Part shown: piece after piece, positions 51,388-62,350 of the stretch | Layout of the letters: every line of letters begins with the position of its first letter | How positions within the stretch are numbered: the stretch's first letter is position 1 | DNA from: Nansenia antarctica | Taxonomy: Eukaryota > Chordata > Actinopteri > Argentiniformes > Microstomatidae | Reading direction: 5' to 3' | NCBI GenBank assembly: GCA_963989245.1 | Contig: OZ022339.1 | Location: forward strand, 90,543,142-90,607,141 | DNA: 64,000 bases | The notes under the pieces: generated by a model | What the model saw: the letters and a program-made list of their open reading frames with translations, nothing else | The model's database searches: none | Told to the model about the DNA's origin: nothing | Made by a program: the position numbers and the translations under genes

Positions 51388-54300
51388 CTGGAGTGTAGAA
51401 AGAGGATTTTTTTACTATGGAATCTCTAAAGGGGACAACACAAGGAGAGGACTTGTATGACAGGGTGTCTGGTGTCATCGAGAGGCTGAAGCTACCATCG
51501 TGTAAACTTGCCAATGTCACCACAGATGGATTGGCAAACTTAACAGGAAAAACACGTCGGGCTGCTGAAAATAATCCAGGATAAGGTGAAAGAGGAAAAC
51601 CCTGAGCTGGATGTAATTTTCCTACACTGCATAATCCATCAGGAAGCCCTGTTATGGGTAAGTCTGCATTGCAGCTTGATCATGTACTGAAGCCAGTTGT
51701 AAAAGAAACTGATGCTGATCACCAGGACACACATGAATGAGCTGAACATGAAGCTACACGGGAAATATACATTTGTGGGTTATATATATATACACAAACA
51801 CTCTCCATCCATCTGCTACTGGCCCGACCCATCTGTCAAACTCATTGTGGCCCCTGAGCCAAAAAGTTTGCCCACCCCTGCTCTAGCTGATAGACTAACT
51901 ATGAAAGCCTTTCAGATCTAAGCAAGTGTCTGGGGGCTAGGAGGCTGGTGGAGGTAGAAATCGGGACATGTAATGCATAGAATGTAATGAGGAATGAGCC
52001 CAATTTTTACCTCCACCGGTCTCCCTTGGTTTCTAGACAGGGCAATAGAATCACCAGACATGCACTATAATATATAATACGTAATATATTTGTGTATGTT
52101 TGTAAACTGTTTGTAACTGAGATGCTACTCATCCAAACCTGCACAGCGTATCGGCCGTTAACGGTGTGTGTGCCGGCAAATGCCCCCAACGCATAGAGCT
52201 CTGTATCGCCCCCCTGTGTGGACCTCCGGAACTGCAGGTGGCAGCAGAGAGGGCCATTACACACGTTGAGCTCTCCCTCTGAGCCTCGCAGGAGGAGGAA
52301 GGAGAAGGGGTCATACATCATAGAGGAGGTGAAGGAGGAGGGGGAAAGAGAGTTCCCTTGGCAGTGTTGACTCTCTTGTAGACAGAATCCAGAGTCCAGA
52401 GGCTTAGTTGACCCAGCTTGGGCTCCAACACTTGTACCCTCACCCCTGACCTCCCCCAGCTCCACTACCCCTCCCTCCCCATGTCCTCCAGCATCAGTGG
52501 AGGGTGTCTTCCCTCCCTCTCTCTCCCCAGGCCTCGTAGGCTCCATTCCTGCTCCAGCCCCAGCCCCTCTCATCCCAGGTCCTCCAACCTCAGTGAAGGG
52601 GGTCTCCTTTCCCTCTCTCTCCCCTGGCCTTGTAGACTCCATCCCTGTTCCAGCCCCAGCCTTTCTCTCCCCCAGCCATGCAGGGTCCAGGATGGGCACC
52701 CTCCCCACCAGCAGCCTGCCCTCCTCCGGTGCCCCTGCCCGGGCGTGGTGGTACAGGGCTGTGGTCGGGGAGAACAGCCCACTGCCCGTCATGCCCAGCA
52801 GGTCGCTGCGGATGTTGGCTCCCAGCACGGAGACGCCGGCGCCCAGACTGAACGCCCGCTGGAACTGCACAGCCGCCAGCAGGGGGAGCTGGTTCATCCA
52901 CGCCGTGGGGTAGACCAGCTGACGCACACCCTGAGAGAGAGGGGGAGGGAGAGAAGAGGGGGGGAGAGAAAAGGGGTCAGAGAACAGATTACAAATTGTT
53001 AATTTTCTATCACAATTCCCTTTCTGTCATAAATCATTAATTTGATGAATTCCTACATGTTTGCTTTGGCAACGTAACATGTCTTGTGTTAATGTCTTAT
53101 CGTGTGTGTGAGTGAGTGAGTGAGCATGTGTGTGTGTGTGCCTGTGTATTAGGGATGGGACGATACACTCAACTCACGATACGATGCACCTCTCGATACA
53201 GGGGTTCACGATACGATACAGTCACGCTACGATATCATAAATAAAACAAGATCAGTGTTTCCCCTAGGTTTGCTGCCTTGGGGGGGTGGCCAGCGTCATG
53301 TCCAGGGGGTGTAGGAGATAGGCTCCTGCCCTAGGGGCCATTAGGCTCGAGATCCATCGGTTCTCAAGGCTACTTACTTATGTGGTTGACTACCTGTCCA
53401 CTTTCTCACCTGGTTATTGCTCTCTCTCTCTGGTGTGCCATCCTGCTCTCTCTCCTTCTCTCCCTCTCTATCCTTCTCTCTCCCTCTTTTGTTGTCAACC
53501 AAAAGGCAAACATAACAACCAGAGTATTTCTAATCTAATAAGAGGTATAAATTGATCCATATCAATTTATTAAATTGATCCATATCAATTTATTAAATTG
53601 ATCCATATCAATTTATAACATAATTATAATTGAATATTGCATTGCTGTGGGCAATGCAGTCAGATAATGTCATTTTGACGTTACTCTCTCACCTGAAAAA
53701 AATTTGTCCAACTATCCAAATTCCAATGCTTCAATCCACTGTCCATGTACTGTAAATATGCCATTATGGTATTACCATAAAGCCCAATTCTAGCAGAATA
53801 AGAAAGATTGTATATCTACTTAAAGTAAAATAATAAAGTGCATCCAGTTAGCTCTTTAGTTGGCAAGTGTGCAAGCAGACTAGCTCATCTCATCACCTCT
53901 GAGCTAGCTAGCTAGCTTGCTAGTTCTTTGACTATTTACACCATGGAATTATAGTCAGACACTTTCTAGTCACAATAATAAGGACCAATTTTAACCAACT
54001 TTCTCTATCAGAACACTCAGCAATTACATTTGCTAACGTTTCAACTTTCTTACTTTCCATCTGCAGACATCTCACCCGACAAAAACTCTCTCGCGTTGCG
54101 AGCGCACACACTCGCGCACAATCTTGTATTATTCTCCAGCGTGGCACAGTGTGGAGATAGGTCTGGCTATGCGGACTAATGTTACCAACGAGCCTATGGG
54201 CTTGCCACTCGCCAGATTCAGGTTGGGTGCGTTTAACGCAGATATTTTAGCCTGCTTGTCAGATGTTTGGTGTCTACGTCCGTAATAATTCCTCTTTATT

Positions 54301-57300
54301 ACGGAAGCCTCCCCCCGCCTCCCCAAGAAGTGTAGCTAATGGAAAATAAAACACGTTTATTTCGCGATCCATTGTTCTGCAACATGATGCGTATCGTCAC
54401 GTTTTTGTAACGCGATATATCACCATACAATATTTCGTCCCATCCCTACTGCGTGTGTGTGTCATCTATCGACCCCACCCCCCCACCTGCTTCAGCAGGA
54501 TCACGGCGGGGTCGTGGAACAGGATGTCGAAGCAGGTGAAGACCCCGAACTTCCCAGCGAATGGTGTGTCAAAGGTCGTGACCTCTGGTCGAGGGGGCCT
54601 GTCGAAGGCCTTCTCAAAGTACAGGTTGTGTTTGTGGTAGCGGCCGACCAATGCTCCGTCAGACCTGAGGAGACGTGATTTGATTTGGTTTAAATAAGAA
54701 GACATATCTGGAAGTAGTCAGTCACATCCGCACTGAACATGTACAGAGAGAGGGGAGGGACCATGTGTGTTTGAAACCATTCCTCAATCCGTTCAATGCA
54801 TTACAATGAGCCCCGTCCTCCGATTTCTTCCTCCACCAGCCTCCCCTGCTCCCCATTGATTTAGTAGAGGGCACCCTCTATTGTTTAACACTAGGGATAG
54901 GGAAAGTTCAGCCAATAGCAAAAAAAACACATTCAGTGTAGGGCCATTCGGTGTGAAAAGACCGAATGTTTACCGAATGCGAGACGTTTTTTTTAAATGA
55001 TGCGATCAAACAGTGCAAGCAACCCACGCTGTTCTGTGAATGAGACAAGCATTTCAAGCACATCATTTTTTATAATTATAATGTTACAATAAGCATACAA
55101 GCATGAATAAAACAACAAAAATGAAAAAGAAATAGCTAAATAAATGAAAAACTGCCGGTACGCACTTGGTATAACTGTTTCCTTAAGTTCGGTTTCGGCT
55201 TCGGCCAAGAATTTTCATTTCGGTGCATACCTATTTAACACTATGGTTCCTCCCCTCACCAATGAAATCACATCTCAGGTATAACAGAGCATTGGTGGCT
55301 TGCTTCCACAAACACAAGTGTTAAACACTAGAGGGCGCCCTAAAAAAAAGAAGGGGTTGCTAAATCAACTGTGATTACATGGGGGAGCAGGGAAGACTGG
55401 TAGAGGTAGAAATCAGACTACAGGCTCATTGTAATACACGGAACGCATGTTTGAGACTGTTCCTCATTCTGTTCCATGCATTACAATGAGCCCTGTTCTC
55501 CGATTTCTACCTCCACTAGCCTTCCCTGATGGGGGTAGATACAGGGATTAAAGCAAAATAAATAAATCTCCTGACGGAAAAAGAAATTCAGGCCAAATCG
55601 GGGCCGGTGGCTTTCCGTGCGCAAAGCACGCATGCGATTTTCCGTTCTACGTTCTAATGCTTTGACTTTTCTTTTGAAAAATGTGAACACATTTCCGCAT
55701 TGTATAAAATCAATGACACATCGCTAGTCAACTAACACGGCTTGTTTTGTGAGCCTGCTAACAATGTACAGTAGTGTTCTAGTTAACTAGGTAGCAGTCC
55801 AATCCATTTCGCTGCAGTATTTTGGCTTGACTAGCGAGTTTGTGTTGTGATTCTCAACAACGTTGAAACGTAGTTTCACCCTTTTCCATAGTTTTGAATA
55901 ATAAATGTGTGGACTGACGATGTAGCGCAGCCTAACTTATTCTAATAATTATTTAACATAGTTTTATTGTGATAATTATTCCCCCCTCCTCCCAGACTTA
56001 CAAGGTCACATTATTATTGGATTGGTTGTTTGCGTGCCAGGTGAAGTTAGCTAAACATTTAACCTGCTAGCTAGCAAGAGACACATAATGTCCAGTGATG
56101 ACGGTAACGCGTTACTAAGTAACGCGTTACTCTAATCTGAATACTTTTTCTGTAACGAGTATTCTAACGCGATACTATTTCCAGTAATCAGTAATCGGAT
56201 TAAAGTTACTTATTCAAGTGACTGTGCGTTACTATTGCGTTACTACCTCATAACTTAGGCTAAATGCAGTATTTCTTTGTAATGTTCGATAGCTTTTCTC
56301 GCGTCTTGGGGAGTGACGTCAGTGCTCACGTTTTCAACACGAGGTTACTATGGAAGGCCATGCCCGCAAAAAACGGCTCTCGACTATCGCGAGATTGCAG
56401 CAGAATCGCTCACGTGTATCACCACGCTGATTGCACAGTGTAAACAGAAGCGTAGCCTACACAATGGAGCGAGAACAGAGATATGCGTTAAATAGCTGGA
56501 AATATAAGGATTATTTTGAGTTTGTGTCAGCAAAGGATGACAAGAACATAAATGTTGATCATTGATAAACTCAGACTCACCCAGTTTAGGATTAGGATTA
56601 TATTAGGATCATATCTGAATGGTCAGGGTAGGTTTTAGGTTTTGTGAAACCACTCCTTGCTAGTTACTGTTAAATAAAGATTATATTTATTTTATTGTTT
56701 AAAAACAAGTATTTATGTTGGGTGAGGCAAAGAAAGACTCTTTATTTTGTTGTTTTAAGTTATTGTTTAAAGTTTAATTATGTAATTTAAGTTACTGTTA
56801 AAATAAAGTGAGTTTTGGCAAAACCAGTTTTCATTTTTATGTTGCGGGGGGGGGGGGGGGGGTCGGGTGCCTAGGCAGCTGCCAATAGTAACTAAAAAAG
56901 TAACTAGTAATCTAACTTAGTTACTTTTAAAATCAAGTAATCAGTAAAGTAACTAGATTACTTTTTAAAGGAGTAATCATTAATCAGAATACTTTTTCAA
57001 AGTAACTGTGGCAACACTGATAATGTCACTCTCCAAAGGTCTAAAGAGGAAAGTTGACGGTGAAAACAGGGCATTTAAAGAGGAATGGACAGCAAACTAT
57101 ACGTTCATCCTACCTGGTTTCATCAATCCAAAGCCGTTGTGAGAGACTCACATTTTACGTGCTCACAATGAATGTTCCCTTCCACCTATACATGCGAGTC
57201 GTCCTTTCGTCAATGAATGCGATAAAGACGCGCTAGAGGAATCGATTGGTGCATAAAACCTTGTGAACTGCCGGATTAAAGTGACGTCCAAAATAATAAT

Positions 57301-59721
57301 AAATAATAATAATACATTAGACCAGCAGTTCCCAACCTGTGGGCCGCGGCCCACTGGTGGTCCGCAAGAGTACTGCAAGTGGGCCGCCAAATCATGGGCA
57401 AAAATTGACGTTTTTTTGTTACAAAAACGTTTTAATTTTAAAAAGATAAAAAATCTTGGATTTAACAGCCTTGATCGTATTGTGTGTGGTGTGCGCCGAT
57501 ATTTCCATCCGAAAAGAAGAAGTCAGCTCGCTTCTTGATTGGCTACATTCCATCCCGGACTCGCGAACAGGGTTGCCAGATGGGATCGACATTTTCCACC
57601 CTAACCACAGTCTAAAACCGCTAATTCCACCCAAAAACCCCGAGCCCATCTGGCAACCCTAGTCGGGAGTCTATTAACCGCTATTTATTTTTACATTTTT
57701 TGTCACGCTCCCTCTAGTTTTTGGTCAAATTACGTCATTGTTTTGAGCGCTCGTGCGCGTTTCATGCGCGTGCACGCGGATGCCAGTTTTCTCATTAAGT
57801 GAGATTTAATAGCCTAATATTATTTTTTATATTTTTAATGAATGGCTCATTGTAATTATTATCCCTAGTAATGTAGCGTGTTTGCTCTGTCGTTTCAGGA
57901 GCATATAGGCTAAGCGGATTCAGCTTTCTTTTTTTTTTGCACCAATTTTGTTGTCAATGTTTTTCATAAAATTAAACTGCATTTGCTTTGTTACTGTTCA
58001 CATGTGTGGTGCAGTCACATTCACATAGCCTATAAGTAAACATTAAGTTTGAATGATTTACTGAGCTGGCGTTACTTTTTTCAAACCACACACACCGCAT
58101 GTCGGCTATTTCAGCACCACGCACCATGTCCACCTACTTATCACTATGAGGGGTTCAGCGTCAGTGCACCCCGCTCTGTTACTGTCGCATAGTTGTAGCC
58201 AATAAAGGCCTATATGTAGGCTATATAGGCTATTATATATCATTTATATACCTAATACCAACATCAAAATAGATTGTATGCCTCTACAAATCATATTACA
58301 CCAGGTAAAATCCGTCACAACTTGGAATAAATCCCTGTATACAATAGCATACAACTTTAATCCCTGTATACAATAGCATGTTCCTTCTCTATGAAAATTA
58401 ACTCTATGGGAGAAACCTAGAGGGGCTTAAAGAAGTAAAGAAGACCCAGTCAGACAGACCTGAACACCACATCAGTGTTGAACTGCCAGTGGCCATCGGG
58501 GGGGCAGGAGGGGTCAGGGGTCAAAAGGCAGGGCTGGAGGTCAGGCATGTTGGCCACCAGGTAGAGGCTGTGGCGGCGAGCCATGCAGCTCAGACGCTGG
58601 AGGACCTGAGAGAGACCAGGACAAATATGGCATAGATTAGTCTCCACAGACGATTGGGTTCTATACAGGTGTTATCTATTGTTCCTTCATGTAAACATGT
58701 TATTTTAACAAATGTGTGAATCAGTGAAGTGACTGAATTGTGTTTTTCAAAAAGAGGGAAAGTGTCTGACTGTGTAAGTATGTGGTTGTGGTGTGTGTGT
58801 GTGCGTACGTACGTACATGCGTGTGTGTTTGTGCGCGTGTGGATGTACACCTCAGTGTGTGTGTGTCGGTCAGGCTGAGTGCAGGGGTTCCACGTCTCTC
58901 TCTGGGGGTCTGGGATGGTCTCCAGGTAACCGGCGATGGAGGAACGACTGAAATTAAACCCCTGAAGACCGTCCTCTGGAAACACCATGATCTGAGCCCC
59001 CTAGGAGGAGATGACACGGTATGGTATCAGTGGAGGCAGTTTGACCCACGTGTTTGATACCAGCCTCCTCCCCCAGCCTAAATCTTGTAGCCTGAGCAGC
59101 AGACAGGAGAGCTCGGTAGGTAAGCTCATCCTACAAAGTTTACAACCGCACACATTCAACCATTCTTACCAGCTGTGTTGTGGCTGGGCTGGACCTAAAG
59201 CATGCACATCCGGTAGCTTTTCAGAACTATGGCTGACCCGTGGCCGCCACCGCCACCACCACCACCACCACCACCACCACCACCACCACCTCCACCACCA
59301 CCTCCACCACCACCACCACCACCACCACCATCATCACCACCCCCACCACCACCATCACCACCACCCCCACCACCACCATCACCACCACCACCATCATCAC
59401 CACCACCACCACCACCGCCACCGCCACCGCCACCACCACCACCACCGCCGCCACCACCACCACCACCACCGGGGACCGGAGCTGCCTTACCTGTTCTGCC
59501 GCCCGCGCGGTCTGCTCCTCGTAAACGTCCAGGTTTTCCCACATGTGCTCGAGCGCGGCGACCCGGGACAGCGGCACGTGTGGCTCCGGGTTCAGTACCA
59601 CACGGTGTTCGTACACAGCGGCCACGTAAAAGGAACCGGGAACGTCCTCCTCCCCCCGAGTGAACAGTACCGGGCACAGGCAGAGAGTCGAGGCCACCGC
59701 GGCCAGGGTTCGGAGGTTCAT
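51121..59721 (-). CDS. btd: Biotinidase (complete coding region, 6 coding exons)
   Basis: Biotinidase is a secreted nitrilase-family enzyme that releases biotin from biocytin and biotinyl-peptides (known). Six exons join in phase to give 587 residues: 59491..59721, 58851..59000, 58460..58605, 54487..54664, 52139..52930, 51121..51387. Residues 1-23 look like a signal peptide (LAAVASTLCLCPVLF). The nitrilase triad is visible as Glu86 (VFPEDG), Lys187 (YHKHNLYFE) and Cys220 (FTCFDILFHDP). The YPTAWMNQLPLLAA block and the YGRVYDQD C-terminus are closer to biotinidase than to vanin/pantetheinase. Oddities: a 64-residue Gly/Glu/Pro insertion made of two tandem 32-residue repeats (326-389), and exon 1 followed at once by a long CAC/GTG repeat. 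It is head to head with ODAD3. Confidence 0.94.
51405..51884 (+). pseudogene. hAT transposase relic
   Basis: Broken frame reads ANVTTDGLANLTGKT and FLHCIIHQEALLW, then MNELNMKLHGK, as in GTF2IRD2/ZBED-like hAT transposases. It ends with CTGAGCCAAAAAGTTTGCCC plus ACCCCTG, a typical hAT terminus. Lies in BTD intron 5. Confidence 0.78.
51938..52029. mobile_element. Palindromic MITE copy
   Basis: AGGAGGCTGGTGGAGGTAGA and ACCTCCACCGGTCTCCC arms, as at 14935. Confidence 0.7.
52139..52930 (-). CDS. btd: BTD coding exon 5 (residues 236-499), with internal repeat
   Basis: Encodes QLVYPTAWMNQLPLLAAVQF, LGMTGSGLFSPTTALY, then the inserted repeat (326-389), and returns to family sequence at SSMMYDPFSF, LNVCNGPLCCHL and LYALGAFAGTHTVNGRYAVQ. 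The donor after CAG is GTTTGG, a weak site. 264 codons, phase 0-0. Confidence 0.93.
52469..52660 (-). repeat. btd: Two tandem 96-bp coding repeats in BTD exon 5
   Basis: Codes residues 326-389 as two 32-residue copies sharing AGAG-GME-TRPGEREG-T-GG. Frame is kept. Confidence 0.9.
53150..54448. mobile_element. hAT-type element in BTD intron 4
   Basis: TAGGGATGGGACGA at the left and TCGTCCCATCCCTA at the right; flanks CTGTGTAT and CTGCGTGT agree at 6 of 8 positions. 1.3 kb, no intact transposase seen. Includes three copies of AATTGATCCATATCAATTTA near 53545-53615. Confidence 0.8.
54487..54664 (-). CDS. btd: BTD coding exon 4 (residues 176-235)
   Basis: Carries Lys187 (RYHKHNLYFEKAFD) and the nucleophile Cys220 (FGVFTCFDILFHDPAV). 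Phase 2 to 0. Confidence 0.96.
54768..54852. mobile_element. Palindromic MITE, one arm
   Basis: TTCCTCCACCAGCCTCCCCTG arm with AATGCATTACAATGAGCC centre. Confidence 0.65.
55384..55530. mobile_element. Palindromic MITE, longer copy
   Basis: AGCAGGGAAGACTGGTAGAG to TACCTCCACTAGCCTTCCCT, with inverted CATTGTAAT/ATTACAATG inside. Confidence 0.75.
55531..56092. other. BTD intron 3, unassigned stretch
   Basis: No exon or complete repeat recognised. Confidence 0.4.
56093..57019. mobile_element. hAT-type element with perfect 8-bp target duplication
   Basis: Ends CAGTGATGACGGTAACGCGT and the complement of CAGTGTTGCCACAGTTAC; ATAATGTC directly flanks both (56085-56092, 57020-57027). 927 bp, no intact transposase. 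Contains a G run near 56845-56862. Confidence 0.88.
57323..57790. mobile_element. Second copy of the 5715-6359 hAT element, reverse orientation, one end lost
   Basis: CAGCAGTTCCCAACCT start, then GTACTGCAAGTGGGCCGCCA and CAGGGTTGCCAGATGGGATC, the reverse complement of the 5.7-kb copy. The other terminus is missing. Confidence 0.85.
57791..58459. other. BTD intron 3, remainder
   Basis: AT-rich with a short direct repeat (ATCCCTGTATACAATAGCAT at about 58330 and 58360). No gene signal. Confidence 0.5.
58460..58605 (-). CDS. btd: BTD coding exon 3 (residues 128-176)
   Basis: Encodes VLQRLSCMARRHSLYLVANM and CPPDGHWQFNTDVVF, matching the family LSCMA...YLVANLG...PDGRYQFNT pattern. Ends phase 2. 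Confidence 0.95.
58851..59000 (-). CDS. btd: BTD coding exon 2 (residues 78-127)
   Basis: Encodes GAQIMVFPEDGLQGFNFSRS with the catalytic Glu86, and RETWNPCTQPDR. 50 codons, phase 0-0; acceptor CCTAG. Confidence 0.95.
59244..59472. repeat. (CAC)n/(GTG)n trinucleotide repeat in BTD intron 1
   Basis: About 75 near-perfect CCA/CAC units with a few CCT, ATC and GCC interruptions, starting 19 bp from the BTD exon 1 donor. Readings as poly-Pro, poly-His or poly-Gly are not genes. Confidence 0.96.
59491..59721 (-). CDS. btd: BTD coding exon 1 (residues 1-77)
   Basis: ATG at 59721; signal peptide, then SFYVAAVYEHRVVLNPEPHV (vanin/biotinidase FYVAAVYEH block). Donor CAG|GTAAGG, phase 0. Confidence 0.95.
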
Positions 59722-60405
59722 CGGAAAGTGTCGGTGGTGTTCAGAAAGAGGCTAAAACGGAAGAGAAGCGTCGCCTATATTTGATAATAGATGATAAACG
59801 AAGCCGGCACTCAAACAATACTCGTGACTTAGTTACCCATTCAACAACCAACCACAAACTGGTGATTATAAGTTCAATGGTCGGAGTCTAAAGTTCTCTT
59901 TCACTAAACACTTGCAAACCAAAACACCCCATAGCTATTGTTGCAACACTTCTGGCAGCGGTCAATGTTATTATGTCATCGCGAGTGTCACATTCACTGA
60001 ATGTTGTCGTCGGTAAGTCGACCGACAAAAAAGCGTTTCATGTGTGTTGTGTTGATGATATTGGTCCCTCCCACTGTACTGCATTTACAAGCAGGTGATT
60101 GGTCGAGATTTGCAGTTGTCAAACTTGAGGGATTCGGTGATTCGGTGGAGTGTTCTGTGAGAACCTCAAGCAGCATGGTGGTTTCACCGCTAGAGGGAAG
60201 CAGCAGCCCATCAGTACGGACAACACTGTGAAAAAAGTACGAGTAACCTTTAGTCCTCGAGCCTCGATCTGACGGGAAGTGTACCGGTTGCCAGGCAACA
60301 GGTTAGTTAGGCGGTCTGTGTTTTAACGGCAAATCCGCTCAAGCAAAGGCACGCAAAAGTCAGTCAGTTAGTAGCTAATGGTACTTTTGTATATTATTTG
60401 TGAAA
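59722..60405. promoter_or_regulatory. BTD-ODAD3 divergent intergenic region
   Basis: 684 bp separate the two start codons on opposite strands. It holds the X-box and an ATTGG (inverted CCAAT) near 60098. No repeat or other gene is seen, so both promoters and 5' UTRs must lie here. Confidence 0.75.
60287..60299. promoter_or_regulatory. Perfect RFX X-box (GTTGCCAGGCAAC) in the BTD/ODAD3 bidirectional promoter
   Basis: GTTGCC-A-GGCAAC is a palindromic match to the RFX consensus (GTNRCC N0-3 RGYAAC). It ends 107 bp upstream of the ODAD3 ATG, the usual place for ciliary-gene X-boxes, and 566 bp from the BTD ATG. Confidence 0.85.
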
Positions 60406-60484
60406 ATGCCCTTCAGCAAAGACGCCATAAAACCGCCTCTTCATGACCAAATAACAGAACTACAGAGGAAAATCCAACTGCTTG
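60406..60484 (+). CDS. odad3: ODAD3 coding exon 1 (residues 1-27)
   Basis: MPFSKDAIKPPLHDQITELQ and RKIQLL. Donor CTTG|GTAAGT, ends phase 1. Confidence 0.93.
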
Positions 60485-61284
60485 GTAAGTTGTTAGTTGA
60501 TCTGCATAGAAGCACGTCAACGTCAGTCCGTTACAGGGTTTACCTCAGTTGCAGTAACCGTTAGTGCTAGCCGGGCTACATGCTGCAGTACTGGTAACTG
60601 GCCCAGTGTAAATATATCTAATCGATACTTTGTTCCAACTTTGTAACGCAAAGTCAAGTGATAAACTGGGCCACGCTGCCAAAAGAAAGAGTTGTCTTAG
60701 CCTACTAAACAGTTATCTATAAGCTAAATAGATAGATATAAGTAATAATATATCTATTTTTCAAAGTGCTAAACAGAGATATATTGGGTCAACTGTCTGA
60801 AGGATCCAAGCATGTATCCAAGTGGTTGCTGAAATAATAAAAAGGTGACTTGTCCAACAGAGGGAGACAGAACTGCCTACTATGAGAGTTCTCAGTCCAG
60901 CGTCAGGAAAAACAGGGAATGCATCCTCCAGATGAGGGAGGAGAACAAGCGTCTGCACCAGAACTTGGCAGATGCTCTCGCTGTATGTAACACTATTACA
61001 TATCTCCATCTTAGTCGTTACCCTTGTACGACCCTCTTGTAGGTTCTGTGGCTAAATCAGTGTTGATTGGTTTCTCTCTTCCAGGGAGACGAGAAGGTGA
61101 TAAAGGATGCCTTTCAAAGCCGAGGCAATGAGAAGGCTGCCTTCCGGAACATGTCAGGGAAGGTGGGAACATGTCAAACATGAGTTCATGGTGTATTAGA
61201 ACAATAACTGTTGATACACTTTATTTTGTTGTTGTTGTTGTTGTTGTTGTTTTGTGGTCTGAGCTGCTTTAACCCCTGAATTTC

Positions 61285-61348
<64 letters not shown>

Positions 61349-61394
61349 ATCTATCTATCTATCTATCTATCTCTCTCTCTCTCTCTCTCTCTCG

Positions 61395-61486
<92 letters not shown>

Positions 61487-61733
61487 TATGGCTTGTTTCC
61501 TTCCCTATCTTCTTGGTGGTCAGGTTGCGCTCAAGGTGTTGGACCAGAAGGTGTGTGACAAGATGAAGAGGCTGAACGCCCTGAAGCACACCACCCAGAC
61601 CTACCAAAGCCGCCTGGAGGACCTCCAGACCCAGTACCAGACCCAGACCCAGAGCATGAAGCCTGACAACAGAGGCCCACAGCCGGGCGCACTGAGACGA
61701 GAGGAGGAGGCCAAGGTACCAGGACAGAACACT

Positions 61734-61767
<34 letters not shown>

Positions 61768-61774
61768 AGAGAGA

Positions 61775-61823
<49 letters not shown>

Positions 61824-62003
61824 ATACTCTCTCTTGGGTGACACTTTCAGCACTCTTGGGTAATGCGATGGGACCGTTACAATGGGATGGTCACTGATGT
61901 GTTACCCTTGTCCACAGAGTGAAGGGGAGGCCTCTGAGGAGCACGACCCCCAAAAGGTTAAGCTCAATCATTCTCACTGCCTAAACCCCCCCCTGATCAG
62001 AGG

Positions 62004-62062
<59 letters not shown>

Positions 62063-62312
62063 TCTCTCTTGGGTGACACTTTCAGCACTCTTGGGTAATG
62101 CGATGGGACCGTTACAATGGGATGATCACTGATGTGTTACCCTTGTCCACAGAGTGAAGGGGAGGCCTCTGAGGAGCACGACCCCCAAAAGGTTAAGCTC
62201 AATCATTCTCACTGCCTAAACCCCCCCCTGATCAGAGGCACCCACATCCACAATCAGAATCAGACTTGTTACCACATAGCACTGTATACCCACCTCAGGA
62301 ACAACCAACCAT

Positions 62313-62350
<38 letters not shown>

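Larger units (their letters stand above)
61826..62246. repeat. Tandem duplication carrying ODAD3 exon 5
   Basis: Two copies of about 185 bp, offset by 235 bp (starts about 61826 and 62061), from ACTCTCTCTTGGGTGACACT to GATCAGAGGCACCCACA. Only one base difference was noted (GATGGTCAC/GATGATCAC). (CA)n fills the gap. Confidence 0.95.

Noticed and set aside
51405..51884. Functional GTF2IRD2/ZBED-like gene
   Set aside because: The frame is broken by stops and shifts and it ends in an hAT terminus; a dead transposase.
59011..59784. Long poly-His, poly-Pro, poly-Thr, poly-Gly and poly-Val ORFs
   Set aside because: All frames of a CAC/GTG triplet repeat; the only real coding part is BTD exon 1 (59491-59721, minus).
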